DNA from: Solidesulfovibrio fructosivorans JJ]
GTDB lineage: Bacteria; Desulfobacterota; Desulfovibrionia; Desulfovibrionales; Desulfovibrionaceae
DNA length: 36,882 nucleotides
NCBI RefSeq assembly: GCF_000179555.1
Contig: NZ_AECZ01000040.1
Location: 1 to 36,882 of the forward strand
Reading direction: 5' to 3'
In this document: positions 19,375-27,305 of the stretch, in pieces
How the letters are laid out: every line of letters starts with the position of its first letter
How positions within the stretch are numbered: the stretch's first letter is position 1
Position numbers and translations under genes: made by a program
Notes under the pieces: model-generated
Database searches by the model: none
Told to the model about the DNA's origin: nothing
What the model saw: the letters and a program-made list of their open reading frames with translations, nothing else

Positions 19375-20472
19375 TTACAACCAGAGGCTCCCGTCGAACT
19401 GGTCGATGAGCTTGCGGTGGCCGGCCGGGAAGGCATAGCCGGCCAGTTCGTCCGGGCGTACCCAACGGCTTTGCTGGGCGGCGGTCAGTTCCGGAGTGGG
19501 AAGAGCATTTCCGTTGCTTTCGCCGGCAAGGCGCAACAGGAAGCAATGCAGGGTCACGCGAAAGGTGGTGTAGCCGTGACGGATGACGGCCAATTTGGTC
19601 GCCACTTCCGTGGCAAAGGCCGTTTCCTCGCGAAATTCCCGCACCACGGCCGCTTGCGGCGTCTCGCCGGGCTCGATGCGCCCGCCCGGAAATTCCCACA
19701 GATTGCCCCAGGCCCCCTTGGCCAGCCGTTTCTGGATGAAGATGCGGTCGGCATGGAGCAGCACGCCCGTGGCCACGTTAAGTGGTGTGATGTCCTTGGC
19801 CTTGGTGAGCACCGGCCGGTCGCTAACGATGCCGAGGTGCTTCGCCTGGCAGGCCCCGGCGATGGGGCAGGCGGCGCAGTCGGGATTTTTGGGCCGGCAC
19901 ACCAGCGCCCCGAATTCCATGAGCGCCTCGTTGTATTCCCGGGCCCGGCTGGACGGCAAAAGCGCCCGGGCGATCTCCATGACCCTGGTCTTGCCGGCCG
20001 GTTCCTTGACCGGCACGTCGATGTCGCAGGCCCGGGCCAGGACGCGCTGCACGTTGGCGTCCACGGCCACGGCGTCGCGTCCGAAGGCGATGCTGGCGAC
20101 AGCCCCGGCCGTGTAGTCGCCGATGCCGGGCAGGGCGCGGATGGCCGCAAGCTCGCCCGGGAAAACACCGCCATGCGCGGTCATGATCCGCTTGGCCGCG
20201 GCGTGCAGGTTCCTGGCCCGGCTGTAGTAGCCGAGCCCTTCCCAGGCCTTGAGCACGGCGTCTTCGGGCGCGTCGGCCAGGGCGGCGATGTCCGGAAACA
20301 GCTCCATGAACCGGTTGAAGTAGGAAACCACGCGGTCCATCTGGGTCTGCTGGGCCATGATCTCGGAGACCCAGACGGCATAGGGATCGTAGGCGCGTCG
20401 CCAGGGCAGGTCGCGCTTATTGGCCGCGAACCAGTCCAGCAGCAGGGGAATAAAGGCGTTTTGTTCGGTCAT
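19375..20472 (-). CDS. mutY: A/G-specific adenine glycosylase
   Basis: Removes adenine mispaired with 8-oxoguanine. The 365-residue protein has the catalytic E37 (SEIMAQQTQ) and D138 (AVDANVQRVLAR), the helix-hairpin-helix LPGIGDYTAGA, and the 4Fe-4S ligands C192-X6-C199-X2-C202-X5-C208, all at the Escherichia coli positions. The C-terminal domain that normally recognises 8-oxoG by a degenerate Nudix fold here keeps an intact Nudix box core (G264, E270, R278-E279, E282-E283). ATG at 20472 has GAGGGA upstream; the longer frame is not supported. It is divergent from the large membrane-protein gene. No clear terminator follows it before the adaptor gene. Confidence 0.94.
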   Translation of the reverse strand: MTEQNAFIPLLLDWFAANKRDLPWRRAYDPYAVWVSEIMAQQTQMDRVVSYFNRFMELFPDIAALADAPEDAVLKAWEGLGYYSRARNLHAAAKRIMTAHGGVFPGELAAIRALPGIGDYTAGAVASIAFGRDAVAVDANVQRVLARACDIDVPVKEPAGKTRVMEIARALLPSSRAREYNEALMEFGALVCRPKNPDCAACPIAGACQAKHLGIVSDRPVLTKAKDITPLNVATGVLLHADRIFIQKRLAKGAWGNLWEFPGGRIEPGETPQAAVVREFREETAFATEVATKLAVIRHGYTTFRVTLHCFLLRLAGESNGNALPTPELTAAQQSRWVRPDELAGYAFPAGHRKLIDQFDGSLWL

Positions 20473-20550
20473 GTTTCCCTCGGTCGGGGCCAAGGACCCC
20501 GCACGCGCCCTGCCATATAACCGATCGGGCCGCGAGAAAAGCCCGGCGCA

Positions 20551-20579
20551 TTGCCAAGACTTGGACTTTCGGGGATAAC
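20551..20579 (+). promoter_or_regulatory. Possible promoter for the 1361-residue membrane protein gene
   Basis: TTGCCA (20551-20556), a 17-base spacer and GATAAC (20574-20579) in the 140-base divergent gap between mutY and the membrane-protein gene. Confidence 0.35.
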
Positions 20580-20612
20580 CGAAGGGAAAAGATATGGTGC
20601 GGGGAGGCGCGG

Positions 20613-23600
20613 ATGCGAAAGATCCTGGCCGGTTGCCTGGGGGTATGGCTGGTGTTGGTTCTGGTTGGGACGGCCTTGGCCGCAAGCGGCGATATTCCGC
20701 CGGCACTGGCGCCCTGGGAGGGATTCGCCCTGCACGGCGCGGCGGAAAAGCTGTGCCCGCCGCGCGGCAACGACGCCAAGGCGCGCATCTGCCTCTTTCC
20801 GGCCAGCTTGACCTTCGACGTGACCGAAGGCGGGGCGGATTTTTCCTTGCGGGCGCGGCTGTTCGACGAGAGCGCCGTGCCCTTGCCCTTCGCGCCGGGC
20901 GTGTGGATCGAGAAAGCCACGATCGGCGGCAAGAACGTTCCGGTGGTTACGGGCGAAGAAGGCCCCCAGGTTTGGCTTGCGGCCGGGGAATACGACATCA
21001 CCGGCCGTCTGGCCTGGAACAAGGAGCCCGAGGGCCTCGTCCTGCCGGCCGGCGTCGGGCTGGTGCGCCTGTCGCGCCGGGGCGTTGCCGTGCCGGTTGC
21101 CGTGTCCCCGGCCGGGGAGCTGCGCCTTGGCGGGCCGGATGCGGCCAAACCCGTGGCCAACAGCGAACATGTCCGGGTGTTTCGACTTCTGGCCGACGGC
21201 GTGCCCATGACCGTGACCACCCTTTTTCGCCTCGACGTTTCGGGGTTGGCCCGGTCCATAACCCTGGCCGGGGCCGTGCCGCCCGGGGCTTTCCCCCTGG
21301 CCGTGCGCGCGCCGGTCGCGGCGTCACTTGGCCCGGACGGTTCCCTGGTCCTCGATGCCGGGCCGGGGCGCTACGACGTTGAGGTTACGGCGCGCTATCC
21401 CGGGCCGGTCGGGAAAATAGGGCCGATCGCCACGCCTTACGGCCGGGAAATCTGGTCGTACAGGGCCGATCCGAACCTGCGCCAGACCCGGGCCGAGGGA
21501 CTGGCGGCCATCGATCCCAAGACCGCCGACGTCCCGGAGGATTGGAGAAGCGATCCCGCCTTTGCCGTCACCGCCGGCGCGCATCTCGCCATCCGCGAAC
21601 TCGGCCGGGGCGTGCCCACGGGCCGCGACGCCCTCAATTTGCGGCGCGAGATGTGGCTCGATTTTTCGGGTAAAGGGCTAAGCGTCCGCGACAACGTGAG
21701 CGGGGAAAACCGTTCGGCTTGGACGCTTTCCCTGCTGCCGCCCGGAGAGCTCGGCCGGGTGGTCATGGACGGGCGCGACCAGCCCGTGGTGCTTGTTGGC
21801 GGCAAGGACGCGCGCGGGGTGGAGCTGCGCACGGCGCATCTGTCCCTTGCGGCCCATTCCCGCTACCCCGACGCCGGGGCCGCCATCCCGGCCGGCGGCT
21901 TTGACCGTGAGTTCGAGCGCATAACGACCCGGCTCAACCTGTCTCCGGGCTGGGGACTTTTGGCGGCTTTTGGCCCGGACACGGTGCGCGGCGGCCTTTT
22001 GTCGCCGTGGTCGCTGCTCGACCTGTTTCTGGTTTTTTTGCTGGTCGTGGTCGCCGTGGGGCTGCGCGGGCCCCTTGCCGGCGCGACGCTCGGCGTCTTT
22101 CTGCTTCTTTCCTGGCATGAGCCGGACGCTCCGACCGCTGTCTGGCTGTTTGTCCTGGCCGGGGCCGGGTTGCTGCGGCTGGCCGGGGAGGGGGGGCGCT
22201 TTGCCGGCAGGCCGGGTTTTCACCGCTTCGCCGTGGTCTTTTTCGGATTTTCCCTGTTGACCCTGATCGTGACGTCCATTCCCTTTGCCGCCGACCAGTT
22301 GCGCCGGGCCGTGGCGCCGCAAATCGGTCAGCCCGTCTTCCCGGGCTCGCCGGAGCCGCGCCTTGCCGGGGGCAGGCCGCCCGCGCCGGCTCCCTCGGTC
22401 GCGCCCCGGACCTTTGCCCGCAAGAAATCTCTCGAAAACGCCCCGGCCCTGCTGGAGATGGCCGTGGCCCCTGAAGCGCGGGACGCGGCCGGGGGCGGGG
22501 GGCGCCTCGAATTCGACCCCAATGCCGTGATCCAGACCGGACCGGCCATGCCGGACTGGCATTTCGCCGCCGTGACCATGGAATGGAAAGGCCCCGTGGC
22601 CAAGGGGCAGATCATGCGCCTTGTTTTCGTGCCGCCTTTCGTGTCCTCGCTTCTGGGGTTCGCCCGGGTGGCGTTTCTGGGGCTGGCCCTGTTTTTCCTT
22701 TGCGACCGCGCCCGGCTGCGTCGCTCCCGCAACCTGGGCCGGTCAGCCGTGGCTGGCCTGGCGTTGCTCGTAGGGGTGGCGGGCATGTCGCAGCGCTGCC
22801 TCGCCGGGGATTTTCCGGACAAGGCGCTTTTGGACACGCTGCGCGACCGGTTGACCGAGCCGGCCCGGTGTTTGCCCCATTGCCTTGGCGGCTCCGGCCT
22901 TGACGTGCGCCTGGAGGATGGGCGGCTTAACATCGTAAGCCTTGTCGATGCCGCGGCCCGCGTCGCCGCGCCGCTTCCGGCCGTGTCCGAGAACTGGCGG
23001 CCGGATGCCGTGCGCGTCGACGGCGCACCCGGCGCGACGCTTGTTCGGGACGGGGATTCGCTGTTCGTGCTGCTCGAACCCGGCCGACACGAGGTGGCGC
23101 TCACCGGGCCGGCCCCGACGGCGGTGTCCTTTCGCATCACGCCCGGCTTGACGCCGCCAGGGCGGGTGCGGATACGCGCGCCGGGTTACCGGACACGGGG
23201 ACTCGACAGCCTGGGCGGACTTTCCGGGCCGCTGGAGCTGACCCGGGCCGAGCCGTCCGCCGCCGGTTCCGGAGGGGATACGCCGATCGCCGACATCCCT
23301 CCCTTTTTCGAGGTGACCCGGGCCCTTCGCTTTGGCCTGGCCTGGGAAGTGGAAACCGTGGTGCGCAGGCGTTCGCCGCATGGCGGCGCGGTGGTGGCCT
23401 CGGTGCCGCTTTTGCCGGGCGAGATGCCGGATACGGCCGGCGTGACGGTGAAAGACGGCCTGGCCGAAGCGCCCTTTGCCGCCGGCCAGGAGCGCGTCAG
23501 CTGGCGCTCGCACATAAGCCCGGCCGGCAAGCTTGTCCTGACCGCGCCCAACGGGGCGGATATGGTCACGACTTGGACCGTCGAGGCCGCGCCCTTTTAC

Positions 23601-24698
23601 GACGTGACCTTCCAGGGCCTGCCTCCCGTCGGCATCGTTGCCGCAAACGGCTCTTGGCGGCCGCGTTTCGCCCCTTGGCCGGGCGAAACCCTCACCTGCG
23701 ACATCCGCCGTCCCGAGGCCGCGCCCGGGGAAACGCTCACCATCGAGCGCGCCGCGCTCACCGTGCGACAGGGCCGGCAGATGCGCGACAGCGAATTGTT
23801 CCTGACCTTCCGTTCGGCCAAGGGCGCGCGCCATGCCGTGCGTCTGCCGACCGGGGCGGAAGTGACGCGCCTGGCCGTCGCCGGTCGCGAGACGCTGCCC
23901 ACAGGCAAGGACGGGGCGGTGGGCTTCGCCTTGCCGCCGGGCGTTACCGACGTGTCCCTGCGGTTTCGCGAGCCCGTTGGCACGGGCACGGTCCTGCGCA
24001 CCCCGGCCCCGGATCTGGGGCTTCCCGCCGCCTCGGCCCGCACGCGGCTCGTTTTGCCGTCGGATCGCTGGCTGGTCGGGGTCTTTGCCGATACCCGCCT
24101 CGGTCCGGCCGTGCTCTACTGGGGCTGGCTGGCCGTGGTTGTGGCGCTGGGCCTGCTGCTTGCCGCTATTCCCGGCACGCCGCTTTCGCGCTGGCAGTGG
24201 TTTGTCTATGCCCTGGGCCTGTCCCAGGCCACGCCGCTGGGGTTCGTTTTGGCCACGGGCTGGCTGGCGGCCCTTGCCTGGCGGCGGCGCGCTGTGTTTC
24301 CCGGGACGTTTTCCTTCGACGCCGTCCAGGTGCTGTTGGCGCTTCTGGTATTGGCCGGGTTGGCCGGGCTTTACGACATCCTCGACGCCGGCCTCCTCGG
24401 CCTGCCGCGCATGCAGGTGGCCGGGAACGGTTCCACGGCCACGGAACTGGTCTGGACCTGGGGCCGGGTGGCCGGCACGTTGCCGGCGGCGACCGTCGTA
24501 TCCGGGCCCATGGCCGTTTTCCGCGCCCTGATGCTGGCCTGGGCTTTGTGGCTGGCCTGGTTGCTGCCGCGCTGGCTGCGTTGGGGATTTGACAGTTTCA
24601 CCATGGACGGCGGCTGGCGGGCGCTGCGGTTTTCCTGGAAACGCTCCGGACGCAACCGTCAGGAAAAGGACGCTAAGCAAGAGGAAAATCTACCATAA
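20613..24698 (+). CDS. Large membrane protein of unknown function (1361 residues)
   Basis: I do not recognise a named family. A signal peptide (about 1-24, ending GTALA-ASG) leads to a beta-rich periplasmic region (about 25-440). A cluster of four or so membrane helices follows (about 455-560: LLDLFLVFLLVVVAVGL, TLGVFLLLSW, AVWLFVLAGAGLLRL, FAVVFFGFSLLTLIV), then a Pro/Ala-rich periplasmic loop and two helices near 690-740. A second beta-rich periplasmic region (about 745-1165) precedes a C-terminal cluster of about five helices (1170-1330) and a basic tail. The repeated layout suggests internal duplication. The ATG at 20613 has GGGGAGG upstream. It appears to be a single gene with its own promoter; the small zinc-ribbon gene starts 106 bases later. 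A cell-envelope role is inferred only from topology. Confidence 0.8.
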   Translation: MRKILAGCLGVWLVLVLVGTALAASGDIPPALAPWEGFALHGAAEKLCPPRGNDAKARICLFPASLTFDVTEGGADFSLRARLFDESAVPLPFAPGVWIEKATIGGKNVPVVTGEEGPQVWLAAGEYDITGRLAWNKEPEGLVLPAGVGLVRLSRRGVAVPVAVSPAGELRLGGPDAAKPVANSEHVRVFRLLADGVPMTVTTLFRLDVSGLARSITLAGAVPPGAFPLAVRAPVAASLGPDGSLVLDAGPGRYDVEVTARYPGPVGKIGPIATPYGREIWSYRADPNLRQTRAEGLAAIDPKTADVPEDWRSDPAFAVTAGAHLAIRELGRGVPTGRDALNLRREMWLDFSGKGLSVRDNVSGENRSAWTLSLLPPGELGRVVMDGRDQPVVLVGGKDARGVELRTAHLSLAAHSRYPDAGAAIPAGGFDREFERITTRLNLSPGWGLLAAFGPDTVRGGLLSPWSLLDLFLVFLLVVVAVGLRGPLAGATLGVFLLLSWHEPDAPTAVWLFVLAGAGLLRLAGEGGRFAGRPGFHRFAVVFFGFSLLTLIVTSIPFAADQLRRAVAPQIGQPVFPGSPEPRLAGGRPPAPAPSVAPRTFARKKSLENAPALLEMAVAPEARDAAGGGGRLEFDPNAVIQTGPAMPDWHFAAVTMEWKGPVAKGQIMRLVFVPPFVSSLLGFARVAFLGLALFFLCDRARLRRSRNLGRSAVAGLALLVGVAGMSQRCLAGDFPDKALLDTLRDRLTEPARCLPHCLGGSGLDVRLEDGRLNIVSLVDAAARVAAPLPAVSENWRPDAVRVDGAPGATLVRDGDSLFVLLEPGRHEVALTGPAPTAVSFRITPGLTPPGRVRIRAPGYRTRGLDSLGGLSGPLELTRAEPSAAGSGGDTPIADIPPFFEVTRALRFGLAWEVETVVRRRSPHGGAVVASVPLLPGEMPDTAGVTVKDGLAEAPFAAGQERVSWRSHISPAGKLVLTAPNGADMVTTWTVEAAPFYDVTFQGLPPVGIVAANGSWRPRFAPWPGETLTCDIRRPEAAPGETLTIERAALTVRQGRQMRDSELFLTFRSAKGARHAVRLPTGAEVTRLAVAGRETLPTGKDGAVGFALPPGVTDVSLRFREPVGTGTVLRTPAPDLGLPAASARTRLVLPSDRWLVGVFADTRLGPAVLYWGWLAVVVALGLLLAAIPGTPLSRWQWFVYALGLSQATPLGFVLATGWLAALAWRRRAVFPGTFSFDAVQVLLALLVLAGLAGLYDILDAGLLGLPRMQVAGNGSTATELVWTWGRVAGTLPAATVVSGPMAVFRALMLAWALWLAWLLPRWLRWGFDSFTMDGGWRALRFSWKRSGRNRQEKDAKQEENLP

Positions 24699-24772
24699 GG
24701 CGGGGTGGCCTTTTGGTGGGCAGGGGCGGGTGAAGATGCGCGGGTGTCGGCATGTTTCTTGGATGCTTACTT

Positions 24773-24799
24773 CCCGCCGCGTTTATCGCGGCGGGAGGA
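24773..24799 (+). promoter_or_regulatory. Hairpin masking the ribosome binding site of the zinc-ribbon gene
   Basis: CCCGCCGCG (24773-24781), loop TTTAT, CGCGGCGGG (24787-24795): a perfect 9-bp GC stem. Its last three Gs are the start of the Shine-Dalgarno GGGAGGA (24793-24799) for the ATG at 24805, so folding would hide part of it. Confidence 0.5.
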
Positions 24800-24804
24800 C
24801 GGCC

Positions 24805-25002
24805 ATGGATGCCAGACATTGCTGCTTGTGCGGCCGATTGATCGGCCACTGGGAATTTTACGCCAGACGGACGGAAGGAAAAATTTGCAGCCGGTGCGTC
24901 CTTGATCGGGGAATCCCGTTTTCGGGAAGGTTGTCCCGCAACGCCATGCGGCGGTCCAGAATTCACCAAGTACTTGCCGGGAAAGAATATTTTCTTCACT
25001 AG
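24805..25002 (+). CDS. Small zinc-ribbon-like protein
   Basis: A 65-residue basic protein with two Cys pairs, C-X2-C in HCCLCG (near 7-9) and C-X2-C in ICSRC (near 28-31), spaced as a treble-clef or zinc-ribbon knuckle. No catalytic motif or membrane segment is visible, and I do not recognise the family. The ATG at 24805 follows GGGAGGA (24793-24799). The longer open frame from 24589 overlaps the end of the upstream gene and is not favoured. The codon pattern is slightly less GC-rich than neighbours. It lies between the large membrane-protein gene and an Rrf2-type regulator gene that has its own promoter. Confidence 0.6.
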   Translation: MDARHCCLCGRLIGHWEFYARRTEGKICSRCVLDRGIPFSGRLSRNAMRRSRIHQVLAGKEYFLH

Positions 25003-25031
25003 CCGGGTTGGCAAGCTCCTCGATACCGGTT

Positions 25032-25060
25032 TTGCCATTGTCTACCGGATCTGCTAGAAA
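25032..25060 (+). promoter_or_regulatory. Sigma70-type promoter for the Rrf2-family gene
   Basis: TTGCCA (25032-25037), a 17-base spacer and TAGAAA (25055-25060). The predicted start near 25067 lies just before the palindrome at 25073-25086. Confidence 0.5.
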
Positions 25061-25072
25061 CCCACTTGTTCA

Positions 25073-25086
25073 GTTTTGCACAAAAC
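25073..25086. promoter_or_regulatory. Candidate operator palindrome
   Basis: GTTTTG-CA-CAAAAC, two perfect 6-base arms, placed just downstream of the predicted transcription start and upstream of the Rrf2 gene. The position suits autorepression. It is not a clear match to the E. coli IscR type 1 or type 2 sites. Confidence 0.45.
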
Positions 25087-25107
25087 GGAAGAAGGGGAAA
25101 GACGTCC

Positions 25108-25545
25108 ATGCAGCTCACCACGCGCAGTCGTTACGGCCTGCGCATGCTCCTCGATATCGCCCTGCACGGGGGCGAACGTCCGGTCCGAATCCAGGATATC
25201 GCCAAGCGCCGCAATATTTCCGTGAAGTATTTGGAGCAGTTGATACGTGCGCTCAAAAAAGCCGGTTTCATCAACAGCAAGCGCGGCCCGCGCGGCGGCC
25301 ACGTCCTGGCCATGCCGCCCGAGGAGATCCGGGTGGGGGATGTGGTCCGGGCCCTGGAAAGCCGGCCCGAGTTGACCGAGTGCGTGGGCAACCCCGAGAC
25401 TTGTTTGATCGCGGGGGATTGCGTCACCCGCCGGATTTGGGCCAGGGCCACGGAGAGCCTTTTCCGCGAGCTCGACGCCATACGGATTGCGGACATGCTG
25501 GATCAGGCCCAGAAAGCCGAAATTCTGGGCCTGCCCTGCTGCTGA
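25108..25545 (+). CDS. Rrf2/IscR-family transcriptional regulator
   Basis: A 145-residue winged-helix regulator. MQLTTRSRYGLRMLLDIALHGG at the N-terminus, the recognition helix region NISVKYLEQLIRALKKAGFI and the wing SKRGPRGGHVLA are typical. Three cysteines (C92, C99, C105) match the [2Fe-2S] cluster positions of IscR/RsrR-like proteins, and the protein ends in Cys-Cys. Such regulators sense iron-sulfur status, redox or NO. The start at 25108 gives the standard family N-terminus; a plausible promoter and palindrome lie just upstream. No isc, suf or cysteine genes are adjacent, so targets other than itself are unknown. Confidence 0.9.
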   Translation: MQLTTRSRYGLRMLLDIALHGGERPVRIQDIAKRRNISVKYLEQLIRALKKAGFINSKRGPRGGHVLAMPPEEIRVGDVVRALESRPELTECVGNPETCLIAGDCVTRRIWARATESLFRELDAIRIADMLDQAQKAEILGLPCC

Positions 25546-25632
25546 CCGCCGGCTGTGGGGCTTGACTGGCCGACGGGGAAGATATCCCGCCGACTTCCTT
25601 TTGTTATTTGATGATTCGTCCGGTCCGCGCCG

Positions 25633-26496
25633 TCACAGGGCGAAGCGCAAGCCGGGCACGGCCGGGATGAGCCCAAGCTCGCGGCAGTGCTCGGCGAAAT
25701 AGATAAGGCTCGCCCGGGCCGCCGCGTCGAAATCGTAATTGACCACCCGCAGATAGGCGAGCAAGGCCCCGGGGCCGATCCAATCCGGCCGCGAAGGCGC
25801 GCCCACCAGTTCCGCCAAGGTCCGGGGCAGGGCGGCATTTATGGCCAAAAGCCGCTCATGCATCCGGCGAAGGCCCGACAGGCCCTTGCCGGCCAGTCCC
25901 TCCCGCACGATCCACAAGGCGAAGACGAACGGCGTGCCGGCGTATTCGAGCCAGGCTTGGCCGAGGTCCGTCACGTGCCAGCCGTCCGGCGCGTCGAGAA
26001 AACGGGCCAGCGCCAGATCGCCGATCTCCACAAAGGGCTTCCCCGTGGCCAGCCCGGTTCCGGGCGGCACGGTCTCGAAACGGACCTCCGGGAACTTCCA
26101 GGCAAAGCGCCACAAGACCTTGAGCAGCGCGTTGGAACTGGCCGAGGCGCCGGACAGGAGCACCGGATCGCCGGTGCGGGCGAGATGCGTCGGGAGTTCG
26201 GCCAGGGGTACCGGCGAGAGCAGCAACACGCTTTGGATCGGGCCCGTGGCCGCCCGGATGCACAGATCCGGCAGCAGTGTGAAGGCTTCGGGTTTGGCCA
26301 GGTAGGCGAAGGCCGAGGCCGGGGCGGCGTCGATGTCCCCGGAAGCGAGGGCGGCGTTTAACGCCGAGGGATGCCCGGGCACGTAGCGGATGTCCGGGCC
26401 TTCGGGAAAGGCCGGAACGAGCGCTTCGTAAAGCGGCCAGACGTTCAGGTAAGCGATGCGGCCAAGGCGCAGGGGGCCGTTGTCCTCGTGCGGCAT
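25633..26496 (-). CDS. mqnA: Chorismate dehydratase (futalosine pathway)
   Basis: Dehydrates chorismate to 3-enolpyruvoyl-benzoate, the first step of the futalosine route to menaquinone. The 287-residue periplasmic-binding-protein-like fold has the family N-terminus LGRIAYLNVWPLYEAL. It also has the substrate segment ALASGDIDAAPASAFAYL and the LLSGASASSNALLKVL phosphate/carboxylate loop. The paralogue MqnD is close in fold, but RIAYLNVWP is the MqnA signature. ATG at 26496 has AAGGAG upstream. A strong terminator separates it from adk, so it may have its own control or depend on readthrough. Menaquinone serves the anaerobic respiratory chain. Confidence 0.87.
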   Translation of the reverse strand: MPHEDNGPLRLGRIAYLNVWPLYEALVPAFPEGPDIRYVPGHPSALNAALASGDIDAAPASAFAYLAKPEAFTLLPDLCIRAATGPIQSVLLLSPVPLAELPTHLARTGDPVLLSGASASSNALLKVLWRFAWKFPEVRFETVPPGTGLATGKPFVEIGDLALARFLDAPDGWHVTDLGQAWLEYAGTPFVFALWIVREGLAGKGLSGLRRMHERLLAINAALPRTLAELVGAPSRPDWIGPGALLAYLRVVNYDFDAAARASLIYFAEHCRELGLIPAVPGLRFAL

Positions 26497-26512
26497 GGGG
26501 GACTCCTTGGAT

Positions 26513-26547
26513 AAAAAACGGCCCCGAAGGTATTCCCCCCGGGGCCG
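26513..26547 (-). terminator. Intrinsic terminator after adk
   Basis: On the minus strand CGGCCCCG (26547-26540) pairs with CGGGGCCG (26526-26519), followed directly by six Ts (26518-26513). It lies between adk and mqnA. Confidence 0.8.
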
Positions 26548-26571
26548 ACAGGCAAGGCGAAATCCGGTGAA

Positions 26572-27243
26572 CTAGGCGAGCTGGGCGAGCAGGGTCTCTT
26601 TGATGGAGTCGATGGTGCCTTCGCCGTTGAGCTCGATGTACTTGGTTTTGCCCTTGGCGGCCAAATCCTTGTAGAAGTAGGCGGCGGCCAGGGTGCCGGT
26701 CTTGGTGTCGTAATAGATGTCGTGGCGCTTGCCGATGGCGCCCTCGTCCTGGTCGTCGGCGCGGGTCTTGAGGTCGCCGCCGCACACCCGGCACTTGTCG
26801 CCGTTGGGCTTGATGGCGTCGATGAAGATGTTGTTGGGATGGTTGTTGTCATTGACGCAAAGGCGGCGGCCCATGATGCGGTTCTTGGCGACCTCGCGGG
26901 GCAGCAGGATCTCGATGACGTAATCGAGCCCCATGCCTTCCTTCTGCAGGGCGTCCCAGAGCTTTTCGGCCTGGACCATGTTGCGGGGGAAGCCGTCGAG
27001 CAGCCAGCCGCCCGCGCCTTTGGCCTTGAGCGTCTCGAGAATCATGGGGATGGTGATCTCGTCCGGGACCAGCTCGCCCTTGTCGATGAAGCTCTTGGCT
27101 TTCTTGCCGAGTTCGGTGCCGCCGCCGATATGTTCGCGGAAGATCGCCCCGGACTCGATGTGGGCCAGATTATACTTCTTTTTCACCAGGGAACCCTGGG
27201 TGCCCTTGCCGCTGCCATTGGGACCGAAGATAAGGATATTCAC
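26572..27243 (-). CDS. adk: Adenylate kinase with metal-binding LID
   Basis: Interconverts ATP + AMP and 2 ADP. The 223-residue protein has P-loop GPNGSGKGT (7-15), AMP-site text and LLDGFPRN (81-88). The LID carries C129-X5-H135-X15-C151-X2-C154, the metal site reported for D. gigas adenylate kinase (Zn, Co or Fe). This is a useful taxonomic marker. I start it at GTG 27243: GGAGG lies about eight bases upstream and the protein then begins MNILIFGPNG. An in-frame ATG at 27258 would contain that ribosome binding site. It follows tilS by 62 bases and ends at a strong terminator, closing the tetrapyrrole-led run. Confidence 0.93.
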   Translation of the reverse strand: MNILIFGPNGSGKGTQGSLVKKKYNLAHIESGAIFREHIGGGTELGKKAKSFIDKGELVPDEITIPMILETLKAKGAGGWLLDGFPRNMVQAEKLWDALQKEGMGLDYVIEILLPREVAKNRIMGRRLCVNDNNHPNNIFIDAIKPNGDKCRVCGGDLKTRADDQDEGAIGKRHDIYYDTKTGTLAAAYFYKDLAAKGKTKYIELNGEGTIDSIKETLLAQLA

Positions 27244-27305
27244 CGGGACTGCCTCCATGTTTGATTTTTCACAATCGGCTTCACTACCCTCCGGGACAAG
27301 CCCTG

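Noticed and set aside
25571-25615. Weak hairpin between the Rrf2 gene and mqnA as a terminator
   Set aside because: The stem is only four to six pairs with a mismatch, and the T-tract is interrupted; too weak to list.
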